A stretch of 64,000 bases of DNA from Durusdinium trenchii (GCA_963970005.1 CAXAMN010026473.1:385320-449319), one strand, 5' to 3'; positions 11,273 to 23,105 are shown, numbered from the stretch's first letter. Numbers and translations: made by a program. Notes: generated from the sequence alone by a model not told the origin.

Positions 11273-12436
11273 TAACAAACCAACAGCAGGCAGCAGCAAA
11301 GCTGCAGCACTTGAGGTCGAGGCCTGTAGCTCTGGCAACAGAAGCCTTGCTGCTCTTGTCATCATAATAGTGTCTCACAAGATCACTCCGCCTACCCTCT
11401 TGGAGGCACCTGACTTCATCAGTTCGTCCAAGGGTTGCTGGTGTTGCCCGCTGAAAATCGATGAACCATTGCCGTAGTACGGCAAGGGGTAAGCAACAAA
11501 TGGATCCGATGCCGATGGATTGTTGGGCCACAGTCGGTGCTTCATAGTAAGTGCGACGCGAGTCTTCTTCTCGGCCTTTTCCTGGGTATACACGTCGTAC
11601 TTGCGTTTCGAGTTTCGAGTAGAGGGCCCAGGGTGATGCTCCCCTAAACACCATGCGCCAAACATCATCAACATGCTGGGCAGTGTTGGTTTTGTCCAGC
11701 ATGGCATTCAGGTCATTTGCAAGCACGTCTTCCTGGAGCAACTCGCCGTTGCTTTGAAAGCCCTGTTGCCTGTAGAGGGGGCCGGGGGGAGCCTTCATGT
11801 TGATCTCGGTGTAAAGAGCAATCAACTCCTCAATTGTGGCTGTTGAAAGCTAACTGGTTCTCTTCGGTCAACACATTGTCTTTGATGTGGATGTGGTGCT
11901 TCCATAGGTGCTTGGCAACAGAGTTTCGCTCCCAACTCGCAAGTACGCTTGTCGTCGGCGCCATATCAAAGCGAGCCATGGCCCCCTCAGTCAAGCCAGA
12001 ATCTCTGACGGTCCCGTTGGCCGCCTGGCTCAAAGATTTGGCTACATCGCATCGTCTGGGAAGGCAGAGGTCGGCGATCTTGCGAGCCTTTAACGAACTG
12101 ACTTGGAGGCCGCTTTGAAGTTGCGTTCTCACTGAAGGTCAATGAATGGAACTTGGTGCACAACGGCTTCTCTTCACCGCTGTCTTCGTATCCTCGTGCT
12201 GTGCAAAGGTACTTGGCCCACTCAAGCCCCCAGCGCTGTCCGCCACCCTTCACATCGGCAACCGTTTTTTTGAAAACAGGTTGCATGTGGCTTTCAACAG
12301 CTCTGGTTTGTCTTCCAAGTGGAGCTGCTGAGAGGACTGCACGATAGTTGTGGTCATTGATGTCCTGGTTGATCGTGGCAAACTCATTTTTGCAGCCAGC
12401 TTCTTCGTGATGTTCGTCTCCCACCGCGGTTTTCGC
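10947..12436 (-). pseudogene. Frame-disrupted coding block of unknown family
   Basis: On the minus strand, coding-like sequence starts after acceptor CATCTAG at 12437 and reads in frame to about 12120 (E/D/K-rich, including QRWGLEWAKYLC). It continues in another frame to 11830 (VAKHLWKHHIHIKDN) and, after a second shift within about ten codons, runs on from 11825 (IALYTEINMKAPPGPL) into a CAG/CTG tract. Each segment ends within a few codons of the next one opening, the pattern of a decayed gene; base errors or very short introns are the alternatives. No domain recognised. The piece at 12584-12794 may be its upstream exon (phase 0 to 0, 147-nt intron). Confidence 0.4.
11143..11275. repeat. CAG/CAA trinucleotide tract
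   Basis: Imperfect CAG units with CAA and ACCACCAAG interruptions. It sits at the 3' end of the frame-disrupted block (minus strand, read as CTG). Confidence 0.95.
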
Positions 12437-12583
12437 CTAGATGCACTGACCTGCGGGCTCAGGTCCGCGAGCCGCGGCGCTGGTCCCATCGCTTGGAGCT
12501 CCCACCTCGTTCAGGTGCTCAACTTCGTCACTACTTTGGCGCCCGCTCCGTGGCACCAGAGCAGCCCCCCACTACTATCTGAC

Positions 12584-12794
12584 GTGAGTAGCGCTCGATG
12601 GTTCCATAGCTTGAGCCAAAATGGCCACCGGCCCTGCGGAATTCCATCCAGAACTCTTTTTCTGCCACCGGACCAATGGACCGGGAACACCCGCGTCGCC
12701 ACACGAAGATCGCCGGACACTCCGCTCGTCCGCGAACTCGTCGGCTCCTCCAACTTGTTCTGCGTCATCTGGGCGGTTATTTCGGGCAAAGCGG
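12584..12794 (-). CDS. Candidate exon containing a spliced-leader-like 22-mer
   Basis: Minus strand. A long pyrimidine tract ending CTGGCTCCCAG precedes 12794; donor ACTCAC|GTCAGA follows 12584. One frame is open throughout (…NRPDDAEQVGGADEFADE…), enters with one base and leaves at phase 0, matching the next block at 12436. A second frame is also open, so the translation is not certain. Bases 12609-12630 resemble the dinoflagellate spliced leader. Confidence 0.45.
12609..12630 (-). other. Sequence resembling the dinoflagellate trans-spliced leader
   Basis: On the minus strand, GGTGGCCATTTTGGCTCAAG against the leader CCGTAGCCATTTTGGCTCAAG (from memory): 17 of the last 18 bases agree. It is not followed by GT, so it would not be an SL RNA gene; a relict leader in a retroposed cDNA is possible. 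It also lies inside an open frame, so chance remains possible. Confidence 0.35.
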
Positions 12795-13045
12795 CTGGGA
12801 GCCAGTGAAGGATGGAGATGAGAAGCAAAACGGCCCGGGTACCTGAGTTCAATGAATTGATCCTTCTCTTACGAGAACCAAATGGTTTCATTCTGATTCA
12901 TTCAACTGTAACAACTTTCGGCTTCCCGACATTGTTCAACCCTCTTCACAAGCGCCTTTGTGATGACCCATATGCTAGTCTTCTCATGGGCAGACCTCTG
13001 GATTTGGGCGGCCAACCCAGCGGCCAACCTCGCTCGGGAACTCAC

Positions 13046-13163
13046 CGCGTCTCGGGAACTCTCGGTCGACGGTCGCGGTCCGGGGGCCCAAACGTGGCGG
13101 TCTTTGTATGCGTTGATCAAGTTGGCATCGTAGTTCAAGCCCTTTCTCCTGGCGGCCGAGCTC
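13046..13163 (-). CDS. Candidate exon with GTGAGT donor
   Basis: Minus strand. Acceptor CTCAAAAG before 13163 and donor GACGCG|GTGAGT after 13046. The likeliest frame reads RRKGLNYDANLINAYKDR and on to GPRPSTESSRDA. A second frame is open. The upper end lies in a strong palindrome. No family recognised. Confidence 0.4.
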
Positions 13164-13185
13164 TTTTGAGCTCAAAAAGAGCTCC
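13160..13185. repeat. GAGCTC palindrome
   Basis: GAGCTCTTTTGAGCTCAAAA followed by AGAGCTC is a near-perfect palindrome. Further GAGCTC and TAGAAGT hairpins follow to 13255. Confidence 0.7.
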
Positions 13186-14461
13186 AGTTGGGGCAAAGTC
13201 TTGTAGACTTCTTTTGAGCTCCGGTTGACTTCTATAGAACTTATAGAAGTCCAGATTGCAGGCGGTGCGGAAGAAGCCGAAGCTAGTAAATGACATTAAC
13301 TCTCTCGAAATTGCTGATAGAATCTAACCTCTCAAACGAATCGCCAGAAACCTTGACCAAACAACCTACCATGTTCTGTCCAATCAAATGCCAAAGAACA
13401 AAACACCACATTTGCACGTGATTCCAAAATGATTTCTACAGATTCCAAATCTGTTGGTGCCACACCCTTCCGCTGCACCCGGCACGTGTTCCATCGCTCC
13501 TAAGGCTCACTTGCGCTGAGGCCGAGCCCTCAGCCTGGTGTTCAATCTCGTGAAATCCAGCACAAGCCCTATGAACTTACCTCCACCAACAGAGGTTGAA
13601 GGACCCTAGTTCAACTACCCCAGCTTGCAGGTCCTATAAGGTCACTTAATCTCCCTTGCATTCCATCTGTCAAGCGTGTGCAAAAATGGCGTACCTCCAG
13701 AAGACAAAACAACAAAGGCACAGCTGGCACTGATCAGCTGGCACTGATCACACTGCGTAGTAGTAGCTGCCCATTGCACACCCCTTGGAAGTTTTAGGGA
13801 TACATGGTGCCGCGAAGATACTTTGGAGATACCCTGCAAACATGCTCGGGATACATTGAGGACCCAATTTGCTGGTTTCGTGCTTGTGACAATAGGGTCT
13901 GCGTCGGACAAATTCTCCTCCAAGCAAGGATCCTTTGATTTCCACTGCTAACAAAACAACATAAAAAAAAAGGTGTCCTGAGCATTCTCTTCCGCTATGC
14001 AGCAGCACTTGTTGCTCGGCAATCAAAAGTGGATCTTGAACGTTCTGTCTTCTCAGCAACACAATTTGGGGAGTAGAAGGTGGAGAATGACGTCGTGAGA
14101 ATCCATTCTAATCCCTAAAAATAGCCCACCAGTTCAGTCGGACGGAAACTCAACCAGGCTAACTACTCCATCTGTGATCCATGTGGGACTCTGGAGCTTG
14201 AGTCAAATGACTCAAGTCACCAACAAATGCAACATCTCATCTCTCCCCATCTGAAACACCCGACGGTGGCTTCGAGTCAAACCCCGACTCGAACGCTCTG
14301 AGGGAAAACAACTCCTTCTCGAGTTTCGGGGCCCTGGAATGAAGACGGAAAGGGGTGAGCTGAGACCTTCTGGGGAAAAAACAGTGATGGGCCGCCTTGC
14401 AGTATGGACTTGACCCTTCCAAAACACACTACTACTTACATTCGATGGATTGGTTTAAGAT

Positions 14462-14538
14462 GTTTAAGGGAACGTCTACAGGAAAGCATGGCTTTCACAC
14501 CCCAAAAGCGAAATTGTCCTGTAGATGTTCCCTTAAAC
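14462..14538. mobile_element. MITE-like family E, copy 1
   Basis: 77 bp. Left end GTTTAAGGGAACGTCTACAGG mirrors right end CCTGTAGATGTTCCCTTAAAC with one mismatch. It lies 15 bases beyond the donor of the candidate exon at 14554-14675. Confidence 0.8.
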
Positions 14539-14553
14539 CGATTCCGGACACAC

Positions 14554-14675
14554 CATTCTGCCACCATCGCCGTGGCTTCTCTCGCCGCGGCGTTCGCAGA
14601 ATCCGCTGCTTCGGCCCGCGATGGACACGGGGCCTGTCGACGCACGTCCCACCAGCGCAAGCTCTGAGAGCGTTC
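14554..14675 (-). CDS. Candidate exon, Ala-rich helix
   Basis: Minus strand. Acceptor GTTCATCCAG|G and donor GAATG|GTGTGT. The 122-nt frame starts ERSQSLRWWDVRRQAP and continues as an Ala/Glu-rich helix. High third-position GC; no stop. Function unknown. Confidence 0.55.
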
Positions 14676-15948
14676 CTGGATGAACGACTTGGATCTTTCG
14701 GAAAACTATAGACTTTGGGCATCCAGTCGATGGAGACACTCCAGCCCTCAGTTGGTGGGTGGAGGTGGGTGGTTCTTATTCTTCGTTCGTCTGTTCGTCT
14801 TTGTTCCACCCATGTCGCCTCGCGGTCACTTCTTGCTGCGCAGGAACGGTGACAACCGGTCGACCGTTCTGCTGAAAAGGGGGCTGGGGGAGAGTTCCCG
14901 GATGCCTCATCCACCATTTCGGTTCCCTCGGACCTGGAAGGTCCAAAGAAAAGAACCTGGAAACTCCGGTCCGAGTTCATAGCTGGCTGATCCCGAACAA
15001 CCAGTGTTGTAGAAGAAAAGAAAACACGACAAAAACTAGGTCGATCATGTTTGTAACTCATCTTGGAAGGCCAGGGTATCTTATGTATATGAGAGTGAGC
15101 CTAGGTGCTGCGAGTTTGCCCGGGATTCTCAAGCAGCATGACATCTGTGACATCTGCGGCCCAAGGTCGATCGACGATCTGACACACATCTGGACCACCA
15201 CGACGCGGCGTGGACAAAAGGAAAACTTGAAAGGGTGGTCCTGTTCGCATGGTCCGGTAAAGGAGATGACATTGTCAGAGGTTTTGCACAAGTGAACGGG
15301 CGTTCAAATTCCACATCAATCATGAGCTAGGCTGCGCTATGTATGGCATGTGCCTACTGAGCGTCCTCGCCATGTACCTTACTCACTTCATTTGCAGGAC
15401 TCAACACTGGTTACAGCAACCCAAACGGACAGTTCCAGTTTCGAAGCATGACCGGTGTGCTGTCTCCATCACAGATCTTCGTATCTTCTCCCCACGCCCC
15501 TTTGCAGCCTCTTCCAGAACAAAAGGCGGTCTTCAAGGTGATGCTTGAATCTACAATGGGACAGAGCCACCATTTAAGATCTGTCTCCCACCAGGGCCAG
15601 AAGGAGTCTCGCATAATCACGAGTTAAAATGTGTCTAGAGTCTACAGCTTGAAGAGACAAACTTCTTGCGAACCCAATCAGAGCCACTATAAATTGATCA
15701 CACGGCTAAAGCCAAAAGACTCCCGGAAGAAACGTCTGCCCTCCACAGGCAGTGAACCACACGCCTGAAATTACATGACTAAGAGAAGATACACTCCTTG
15801 AAGACCCAGATGGACGGGTCGAATGGCACTCTGTTCCAGAATGTTCCAGACGGATTTTCCTTTACAAGACTCTGTGGTTTTAAAGACTGCCTGTTCCTCC
15901 CAAACCAGTCCAACCCCCCGCCGTTGGCCCCCCTTTTCGGCCACTCCC

Positions 15949-16079
15949 CTGATCTCCTGCTCAGCCTGCTGCACAAAGCGCAGCTGCATCGCCTGCGCGT
16001 TCGTCCGGACGTCTGAAGGGACGTCACTTTGTTGGAGGCGCAGCAGGTGCGAAAGGTCGGTCTTTCTGCTGAAGGTGTC
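15949..16079 (-). CDS. Candidate exon, Gln-rich helix
   Basis: Minus strand. Acceptor CCAAAGAG|G before 16079. The frame reads DTFSRKTDLSHLLRLQQ, then a Gln/Glu-rich amphipathic helix ending at ATCAG. The lower limit is uncertain because no GT follows directly. Likely coiled coil. Confidence 0.5.
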
Positions 16080-16089
16080 CTCTTTGGCT

Positions 16090-18785
16090 GTAAAGGTGTA
16101 CCTGCTGACATTGAGGTATATACTTGTAAGTCCTAGTGACAGTGTCCTGGTGACATTGGTGCATTGTGTCCTCTTGTCCTGGTGACCTTGGGCATGGTCG
16201 AAACTGCTTACATCTGCTTACTCACCCTTTCGGGTCTTCTTTCCGGTGGACTGGGCTCCAGGTGGTTTTCTCTTCGCCCTAAGGACGAAGATGTTTGCCA
16301 TCAACACTCAAAACCTACTTCAATGTTCTTCACTGTCATGGCATTCGCAAAGTAATGTTCAATCCAAAATCATAGGGGGGACAATGTCTTCCTTGTTAAT
16401 ACAAAACCTGGGAGGTCTTCGAATCATGTCTGACCACCCTGACCGGTCAGACCGAACAATTCCGCGCGTCCAGCGACGCGCGCGGTCCAGCGTCCGGATG
16501 TGATCGGGACCGTGGCCGGTCTCCGCCGGTGACCGACTCGCTGGGATGGTGCCCATTGGGATGGAGACCCCAATGCAGAGTCTAAAGGAGAGACGTGACC
16601 AGATGTGTACACCACGTTTTTCGCTTCGATGGCCTTGGCGCCGAGGTCCTGTCGGACAGATGGGGAAAACCCACTCTGAAACCACGATTGTTCCACGCGA
16701 GAAAACCGTGGTGAGGCCGGATGTGAGAGGCTTCAGCCTGGCCGAATCTCAGAGGATCTTCCTGGCCGATTTCATCAATTGACCCGAATTGGAAAGCCTC
16801 TTCAGGCCGCTTGATGGGGGATTTATGTAAGAGTCAAGAGTTTTTTGCCACTGGTTTTTCTCAGAAACACAGAGAGGCGGGATACGAGGTTTCAAAACGG
16901 GATACGACTTGAGTGGTTTCACCAGAACGGGATAGGAGGCTGACAGGTCTGGGATGCTGACAGGTCTATGCGTTTCGAGGCAGGGAGTTCCGAGACTGTC
17001 AGCACCCGATCCCCAGACGCTGGAAACCACATCAAAGATTCTAGATTGATATATTGGGTGCATCTAGGTACTAGATGGGACTGTACCTTCTAACTGAAGA
17101 CACTTGAGACATCTGAAGAGATGAATCTGCATTGGATCAAACACTTGCAGGCTGGAACGGTGAGGAAGAAAAGATCCTTTTTGGCACTAGATCGATTGGC
17201 ATGTCTGGCTCAGCAAGTGGAAAATATGTCAAAATACATCTCAATTTCTTGGGCCCGCAAGTTTGAAAGACACACTGCTGGACGACTGGGCCCCCAAATC
17301 GGACTCCACCCAACCCGGTTGGTTTCCGAGGGTCCATTCTCGCGCCATGACGGCGCGACCGTGGCGCGACCGAACGGCCGAACGGCCTGGAGCATCATAC
17401 AGAGAATGTTCTTCACCTGATCCAGTCAGATCCAATCTCCGTGAACACAGAGACTTCTTGAGATACATGGCATACATACATATGATGCCCGCTCACCTAG
17501 GGTTCCTAGATGTGTGTATAGATCTATATAGATTTAGCAGGAAGCTCGAGCAGAGGTTGGCAGCAGTTGCTGGGTGTCCTTGGGCTACATGTTCAATCCC
17601 AAGTCCTGGGGGGGAACCCTTTGGATCCCTACAAACAGCACTTGAAGTCGAAAACCACTCGAGTCGGAATGGAACATCGTCGCCAACCACCCCCCTGAGT
17701 CGACGAGTCGGACTCGTCACTGGAACGTCGTCCCATGGATCTGAGGACTTCGACACCGTCGACCAGAAAACGCGTCGACACGGATAAATGAGGAAGTTCT
17801 GAGGATCTGTGTAAACTTCAGACCAGAGCTCGGTGTCTTCGACCAGAGCTTTTTCTGAAACAGAGCTTGAAAGTCAACACCGAGCTTTCTTGGAGATCGC
17901 TGCTTGGCAGTACTTGGAATGGCTGCACAGACGTCGTACGCCACATACGGGTCTAGCAACATGCGGGACCTCGCCGGTCAACCAGTAGGTCAATCGTCAC
18001 TGAGTGTCACTGGGTCCAATCGTCCATTTCCAGGTCAAGGACGAGAGCTTTTGGAAAGACACGCCTCTTGAATTCGCCAAGTACGTCGTGTTCAAAACCA
18101 AGCTCCTCTTCTGAAAGATGGCCACAACCAAGAAACATGCATCAGCGCAAACTTCTGGCACCAACAAACCGACGTGTCTCCCCGCAGCTTTGGCACTGAA
18201 AACCCCTGCCCAGCCCCGCTCAGCCCCGCCCAGGCCCAGCAGCACCGTTGCTCAGCGAGTGCCCAGTTTACCCAACACAAAACACAGGAAGCGAATGCCT
18301 CTCCCCCAATCAGGTGGATCTGCTGCTGTCCAGGAACTGTTTTCTTGAAACCAAAAAGGACGCTTCCCCCGATTTCGGGATTCACCCCGATCTCGGGATT
18401 CGACACATCCCCTTTAGCGCCGCCGCCGCCGCAAAGCGGCAACGACCCGATGTGGCAAACCCGTGGACATCCTGGGGATCCTGACCCACCACTTGTCCAG
18501 TTGCGGTCGATGCACCTCCTGCGACCGTGCGGTTTCGGTGCGATTGGTTCGGTCAGACCTGTTGCGTTGGGGGATTGGTGCGGCCTTGACACAGTCGAGG
18601 TGAAAGAAACCCATGACGAGGAGGAAAAAAAGAGTTCATGTGGAAGCAGAAGACATGTGGAAGAATGGAGAAATCCGATTGGCGAAACAACAGGTGCATC
18701 CACCAATCGCCACCTCCGCCCACTCGCAGCCGGCACGGTGAACACCAGTACGAGATGTGAACAAAAACAGCTGCACTGCATGAAA
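16090..18785. other. Non-coding stretch without a supported gene
   Basis: GC-rich patches at 16470-16660, 17330-17400, 18170-18270 and 18415-18580 have open frames on both strands but no clear splice-site pair. The rest looks intergenic or intronic. Confidence 0.5.
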
Positions 18786-18890
18786 TACACCCGAGAAAAT
18801 TCGCGAACCTGAAAACCACGTCGGGTTGTAGAGGAAAATAGTCTTCCAAAGGTCCATTGTCAGGTTCCATGTTGATCTTCCCGGGTGTAA
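18786..18890. mobile_element. MITE-like family B, copy 2
   Basis: About 105 bp and close to the element at 9155-9259: TACACCCGAGAAAATTCG at the left, CTTCCCGGGTGTAA at the right, and the shared interior GTCTTCCAAAGGTCCATTG. Confidence 0.75.
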
Positions 18891-18899
18891 TCATGGTTG

Positions 18900-20330
18900 T
18901 GTGGATGGCACCCCCTGTTTGGTATTCGGATTGCATGGTCCTCGCCATGCGAGGTCCATCCAGGTCCGTCCGGGCAGTCTATTGCATTCTCGAATCAAAA
19001 AGCTTAGGACCCGCGTCCTCGGCGTTTGGGGATCAGCGTTCCATTGGGGGGGGAAGGCGCATTCCCAATCCACAAGATGTGTTCCATTTTGCTAGCTCCC
19101 CGGTTGCCACGCCCCCTTTTTGTACTGTGAATCCAGAGTGAGCGAGCTTTTTCATCCCCCCAAAAAAGGAGCGGCACTCTCGAAGGGCCAATTTGGGGGC
19201 ATCAGGAAGCTCCCGAGAAGGCCGAAATACTCCCGCAGTGAAGAAGAGCTTTGAAGAGGTGACAAATGGTGACCGAAATGCGTCATCTTTAGCCATGTTC
19301 AGCGTTCAGCGTCTGCTGGTTGATGTTGGTAGTGTGCTTCGTTCAGCAACATGAGGGGGGCCCATCCGAAGGGAACGGAGCAAAGAAGAATTGCTGGTGC
19401 TTTCTTCAATGATTGCTTTGTGAGGTGACTGAACATCGGTTCATTCCATGCGTGGCAGCCCATCCTGCAATTCATGCAGTCCTGGTGATTTGCAAACCGA
19501 TCAAATTGAAGGACTAGGACAGGACTTGTAGTGGTGGCTGCTGCTATCTGCAGTCTCTTTGCATCTGATATAGTTTTGGGGGGGCAAGCCCGGGAGCTCT
19601 TCAGGGCTTTCAGGGTCAGAACATAAAAGGATGAAGCATGAAGAGATGGTGTATTTTAAGTCAAAAACACTCTGAAAGGACACCTACTCAGGCTATTAAT
19701 ACATTGTTAATACCCTCCTAAAAGGTATCAAAGGAATAATGAACCAACCCTTCAATCTTGCTGGAAACCTGGCCAAGTATTCTTTTACCACCTCCGTAGT
19801 CAAGTGGAAGGCCCCCGAACCAAACCCTCCACTCTCTACGGTCTCGTCCACCTCCTCCCATCCAAACTCCGCTCGTTGCGCTACCGCCAGACCAAGAGCA
19901 GGGGGCCCCAGATCCAAGAAGGGGACCGTCTGTCTCTTTAATGTGGAAACAGCCGACACCGATGAGCCGATTTCTTCGATCACCCTGATCAATACGACTG
20001 GATATACGATCGATACGACGTCCACCCTGATCAATACAGCATAATACAGCCGTAATCAGGACTTCCCTGGTCAATCATTTCGCTCGGACTTCGCCTGGCC
20101 ATCTATCTCGAGTTGGGTCATGGGGATCGAGAGGCCCAAGGTATAGATGTAGGTCCTCGCGAAAGAAAACAAAAGGACGAAGCGAACCTTCTACGACTGA
20201 AAACGGCCAAGAAATGGCACGTGGTTCTTCGGTCGGGCTCTTTTCTTCAAAGGAGTCCGGTTCGACCTGTCCTTTCGGACAGACCATTCCCGAAATCAGG
20301 TCCCCTAGTCAGACAGACCATTCTCTTATA
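18900..20330. other. Non-coding stretch without a supported gene
   Basis: No exon with convincing splice sites and no clear repeat beyond short low-complexity patches. Confidence 0.5.
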
Positions 20331-20337
20331 ACTTTAA

Positions 20338-20451
20338 CCCTAGACTTCCGTTGGACCATTAAAACAATGGGAACAACCTGGTTTTTGTAGTGTAAAATCC
20401 TTAGTTGATTCGGTAAAGCCTATTAAATTGATGGTGGTTGGAAGCCTAGGG
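20338..20451 (+). mobile_element. MITE-like family D, copy 1
   Basis: About 114 bp. The left end CCCTAGACTTCC mirrors the right end GGAAGCCTAGGG. Interior: TGTAGTGTAAAATCCTTAG then TTGATTCGGTA. The same layout appears at 40425, 50644 and 58863. Confidence 0.75.
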
Positions 20452-20459
20452 TACAGTAT

Positions 20460-21630
20460 TTGGGGGTGTGTGTATATAGAGGAATCGGTTCATTTTACCG
20501 GGTCCAGAGTGCGGTGCCATGACCCACAGCCAGATGTCTGTGGCAAAAACACACCCCGACACCAGTCGGACGTGTATGGAGAGAGGGCTCCGGACTCAAA
20601 GACGGGCTCTTCTGAGCCACTTCAGGATGACGGAAGGCTTTTGGAGTCAAGGTGGACTGCAGAAAAATGGGCTCTTTCAAGAGAACGGCGGAGTGGGCTG
20701 CCCAATCAACTGATCAATGGGTTTCTCTGGTCTTTGTGTGATTCTCTTGGCGGAGTCTTGCAAAAGCACCACCACCCGGCAACCCACCTAATGGTGAAGA
20801 AGGGCAAATCCACCTCGGTTCACTACGTCACGTGTGCGCACGCTTCAGGTGTGGGGGATGTGCTTCTTGCTGCGCCAATAAAAATTGATAAAAATTGAAC
20901 ATGCTTCTTTTCTTCCAGATCTTGACATCATGATTCCACGTGCTTCGGAAAAAACTTGCCAACTCTAGAAAACCAGCTCACCACAAAAGTACCTAGCCAG
21001 CCCTTTTTCAATGGCGGGGGGAGGTGCAAACCTTGATAAGAGCACACCGCGATCCAACGTCTGCGAGATCTGCGATTAGATGAGGGAAGCGGAGGCGATT
21101 TCACTGTAGAGTCTGAGTACCTGCAGTCTATATCTTCATCAGACTTAGGTCCGGTTCGAGATTCCACAGAAGGAAGTCCTGAAAGAGTGTAGTCCTTTTT
21201 GCACCAGCAAGTCCGAGCTTCGGAGGTGCATCGGATGTGGTTCTTGATCGGATGAGGATCGGATGATCACCAGTGACCAGTCAGGAGACTCAGTTCTAGA
21301 TTGGGTTTTCCCTCATCTGGAGACGCATCCTGTTGCTAAACAAGTGTTATTGTTCATGCCAGGGGGAGGAGAACAAAGATTGTCTTATATAATGCTCAGG
21401 CTCGCTCAGTTTTGAGGCTCGTTTGGCTGAGTGTACATAATCTCAAGGAATATCAGGGGATCTTCCAACAGGGTTGCTTGAGCTGTGTACTTCGTTTAGG
21501 ATGCCCAAGTCACCACATATTTCGCAGAATACTATACTACCAACATGGTCTGTCTTTTAATGTCTCCTCCCATTCAACCGTCCCGCACGGACCGAAAAAA
21601 AACACCGAATCTGGGCGTCTGGGCCAGCAG
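20460..21630. other. Non-coding stretch without a supported gene
   Basis: No frame with coding character beyond chance length. Confidence 0.5.
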
Positions 21631-21639
21631 GATGCTGAT

Positions 21640-21790
21640 GATCGCGGAGCGCTTGCGGGCCTTCACCACATCCGGCGCCTGGCTCTCCTGGCGCCCGCAG
21701 CCCGCAGCTCGCTTCGCAGCTTCGCGGCGTCGCGGCTTCGCGCACCGCTTCGTCGTTGGCGAGCGGTCGAATGAAAAAAATAACGCGAAA
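21640..21790 (-). CDS. Candidate exon, frame unresolved
   Basis: GC-rich island on the minus strand; all three frames carry long open, charged sequence. One ends with DVVKARKRSAIISILLAQ, which looks natural. Limits and frame cannot be settled by eye. Confidence 0.3.
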
Positions 21791-21835
21791 AGGCCAACGG
21801 AAATGCGCATCGCTCGGCGGCCGTTGAGCTCGGAT

Positions 21836-21836
<1 letters not shown>

Positions 21837-21878
<42 letters not shown>

Positions 21879-21880
21879 CA

Positions 21881-21929
<49 letters not shown>

Positions 21930-21939
21930 NNNNNNNNNN

Positions 21940-21986
<47 letters not shown>
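21837..21986. repeat. ATG/TGA microsatellite with assembly gap
   Basis: Long run of GAT/ATG units broken by ten N at 21930-21939. The true length is unknown. Confidence 0.95.
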
Positions 21987-21987
<1 letters not shown>

Positions 21988-22544
21988 ACATCATCCTGCA
22001 GTGGTGGATTCTGAGATCTTTGTGGTCTCCAAAGGGTCCTGGTCTCCCTCTTCCTTCGCGTTTCCACACAGATCGGGGAGGGGCTCACCTCTGCCCTGAC
22101 CGCCCTGGCGCCTGACTCTGAGAGCCACCAATGCATCGAATGCCTCAGCCACGGGGGCCCCCAAAGCCCCACAGGTCAAGTGGGTCCAAAAGTGAACAAA
22201 ACCTCTAAGACCAAACGCTCTGCTTGTCAAATGAGGTTTATCTCGTTCAACTGATGCTGCACTGGACAGCCTAGACCTAGACAGCCTACATCTGTTCCCA
22301 TCTCTCCAGAGACAGCCATGGACCTCGTCGCAGACCAAAAGACTTCCAAAAGAATTCACATCTTCTATGGCGGGGAAGAGCAATCTCAAGGTCACCAGTC
22401 ACCAACCAACCTCATCAAGCGAACCAGCCCCCAAAAACAACAACAGAGTGTTTCTTCCCAAAAACACGACTTATATAATAGTTGCAAACCTTGCAAACCT
22501 TGCAAGCCCGGGTGGCTGGGATAGCTTTGCTGATGGAAGAAGAG

Positions 22545-22627
22545 CCCCAGGATGATGAAGGTCCCCGCTGCGATCTGGATCCGCCGCACCTCGCGTGCGT
22601 GGATGATCGAGTGGATGATCGCGCTAC
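22545..22627 (-). CDS. Candidate exon with membrane segment
   Basis: Minus strand. Acceptor CTGGTAG|GT at the upper end. The frame reads SAIIHSIIHAREVRRIQIAA, then GTFIILG, a possible membrane helix. The lower limit is uncertain (a GC donor at GGG|GCTC is possible). May belong with the exons at 22988-28700. Confidence 0.5.
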
Positions 22628-22672
22628 CTACCAGAGCATGGGGACCCCTGTCCAAGACCCGGCCAAAAGAAC

Positions 22673-22800
22673 ATACACCCCGGAAAAAAATGCACATGCA
22701 ACCTGAAAACCACATAACCGGCTTCTTGGAACGAACACCACGTCTTCCGTTCCAGGTCGTTTTCGGGTTCAACGTTTCCATGGAAGACAAACACTTTGGC
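22673..22800. mobile_element. Degenerate MITE-like element related to family B
   Basis: ATACACCCCGGAAAAAAATG and CAACCTGAAAACCAC recall the left end of family B; the right side (GGGTTCAACGTTTCCATGG) is a poor mirror. Confidence 0.4.
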
Positions 22801-22987
22801 CCCGTTGAGGGTCACGGTCTTTCGTGGCCCAACACCGAGCGACTTGGCCCTCTTTTCGGCACGACACCGTGGGGCCCCGATTCGGCGCGCGCGTTCGGAA
22901 GAAGGACCCGACGGAGACGACCCCGACAGCTTCGACCGGGCCCAGGTGACCCGCACCGCGGGTCCCTTGTCAGGTCACTGAGGCGAC

Positions 22988-23105
22988 CTCTGAACCACAC
23001 GATGGCGCCCCAAACCGTGCGGCAGACCACCAATGCGGCCACGCACGTGCCCTTGCAGGGTGCCTCATCTGGGTGGGTGTAGGTCAAGAACTGCGTCGAG
23101 GCGCC
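22988..23105 (-). CDS. Candidate exon of a membrane protein
   Basis: Minus strand. Acceptor CCTCACTCAG|G and donor AGAG|GTCGCC. The 118-nt frame starts GASTQFLTYTHPDEAPC and then has a hydrophobic run (VAALVVCRTVWGAIVWF), a probable membrane helix. No family recognised. Confidence 0.55.

Noticed and set aside
18174..18812. A 212-codon plus-strand frame
   Set aside because: Pro/Ser-rich and without splice or domain support; it runs into the family-B element.
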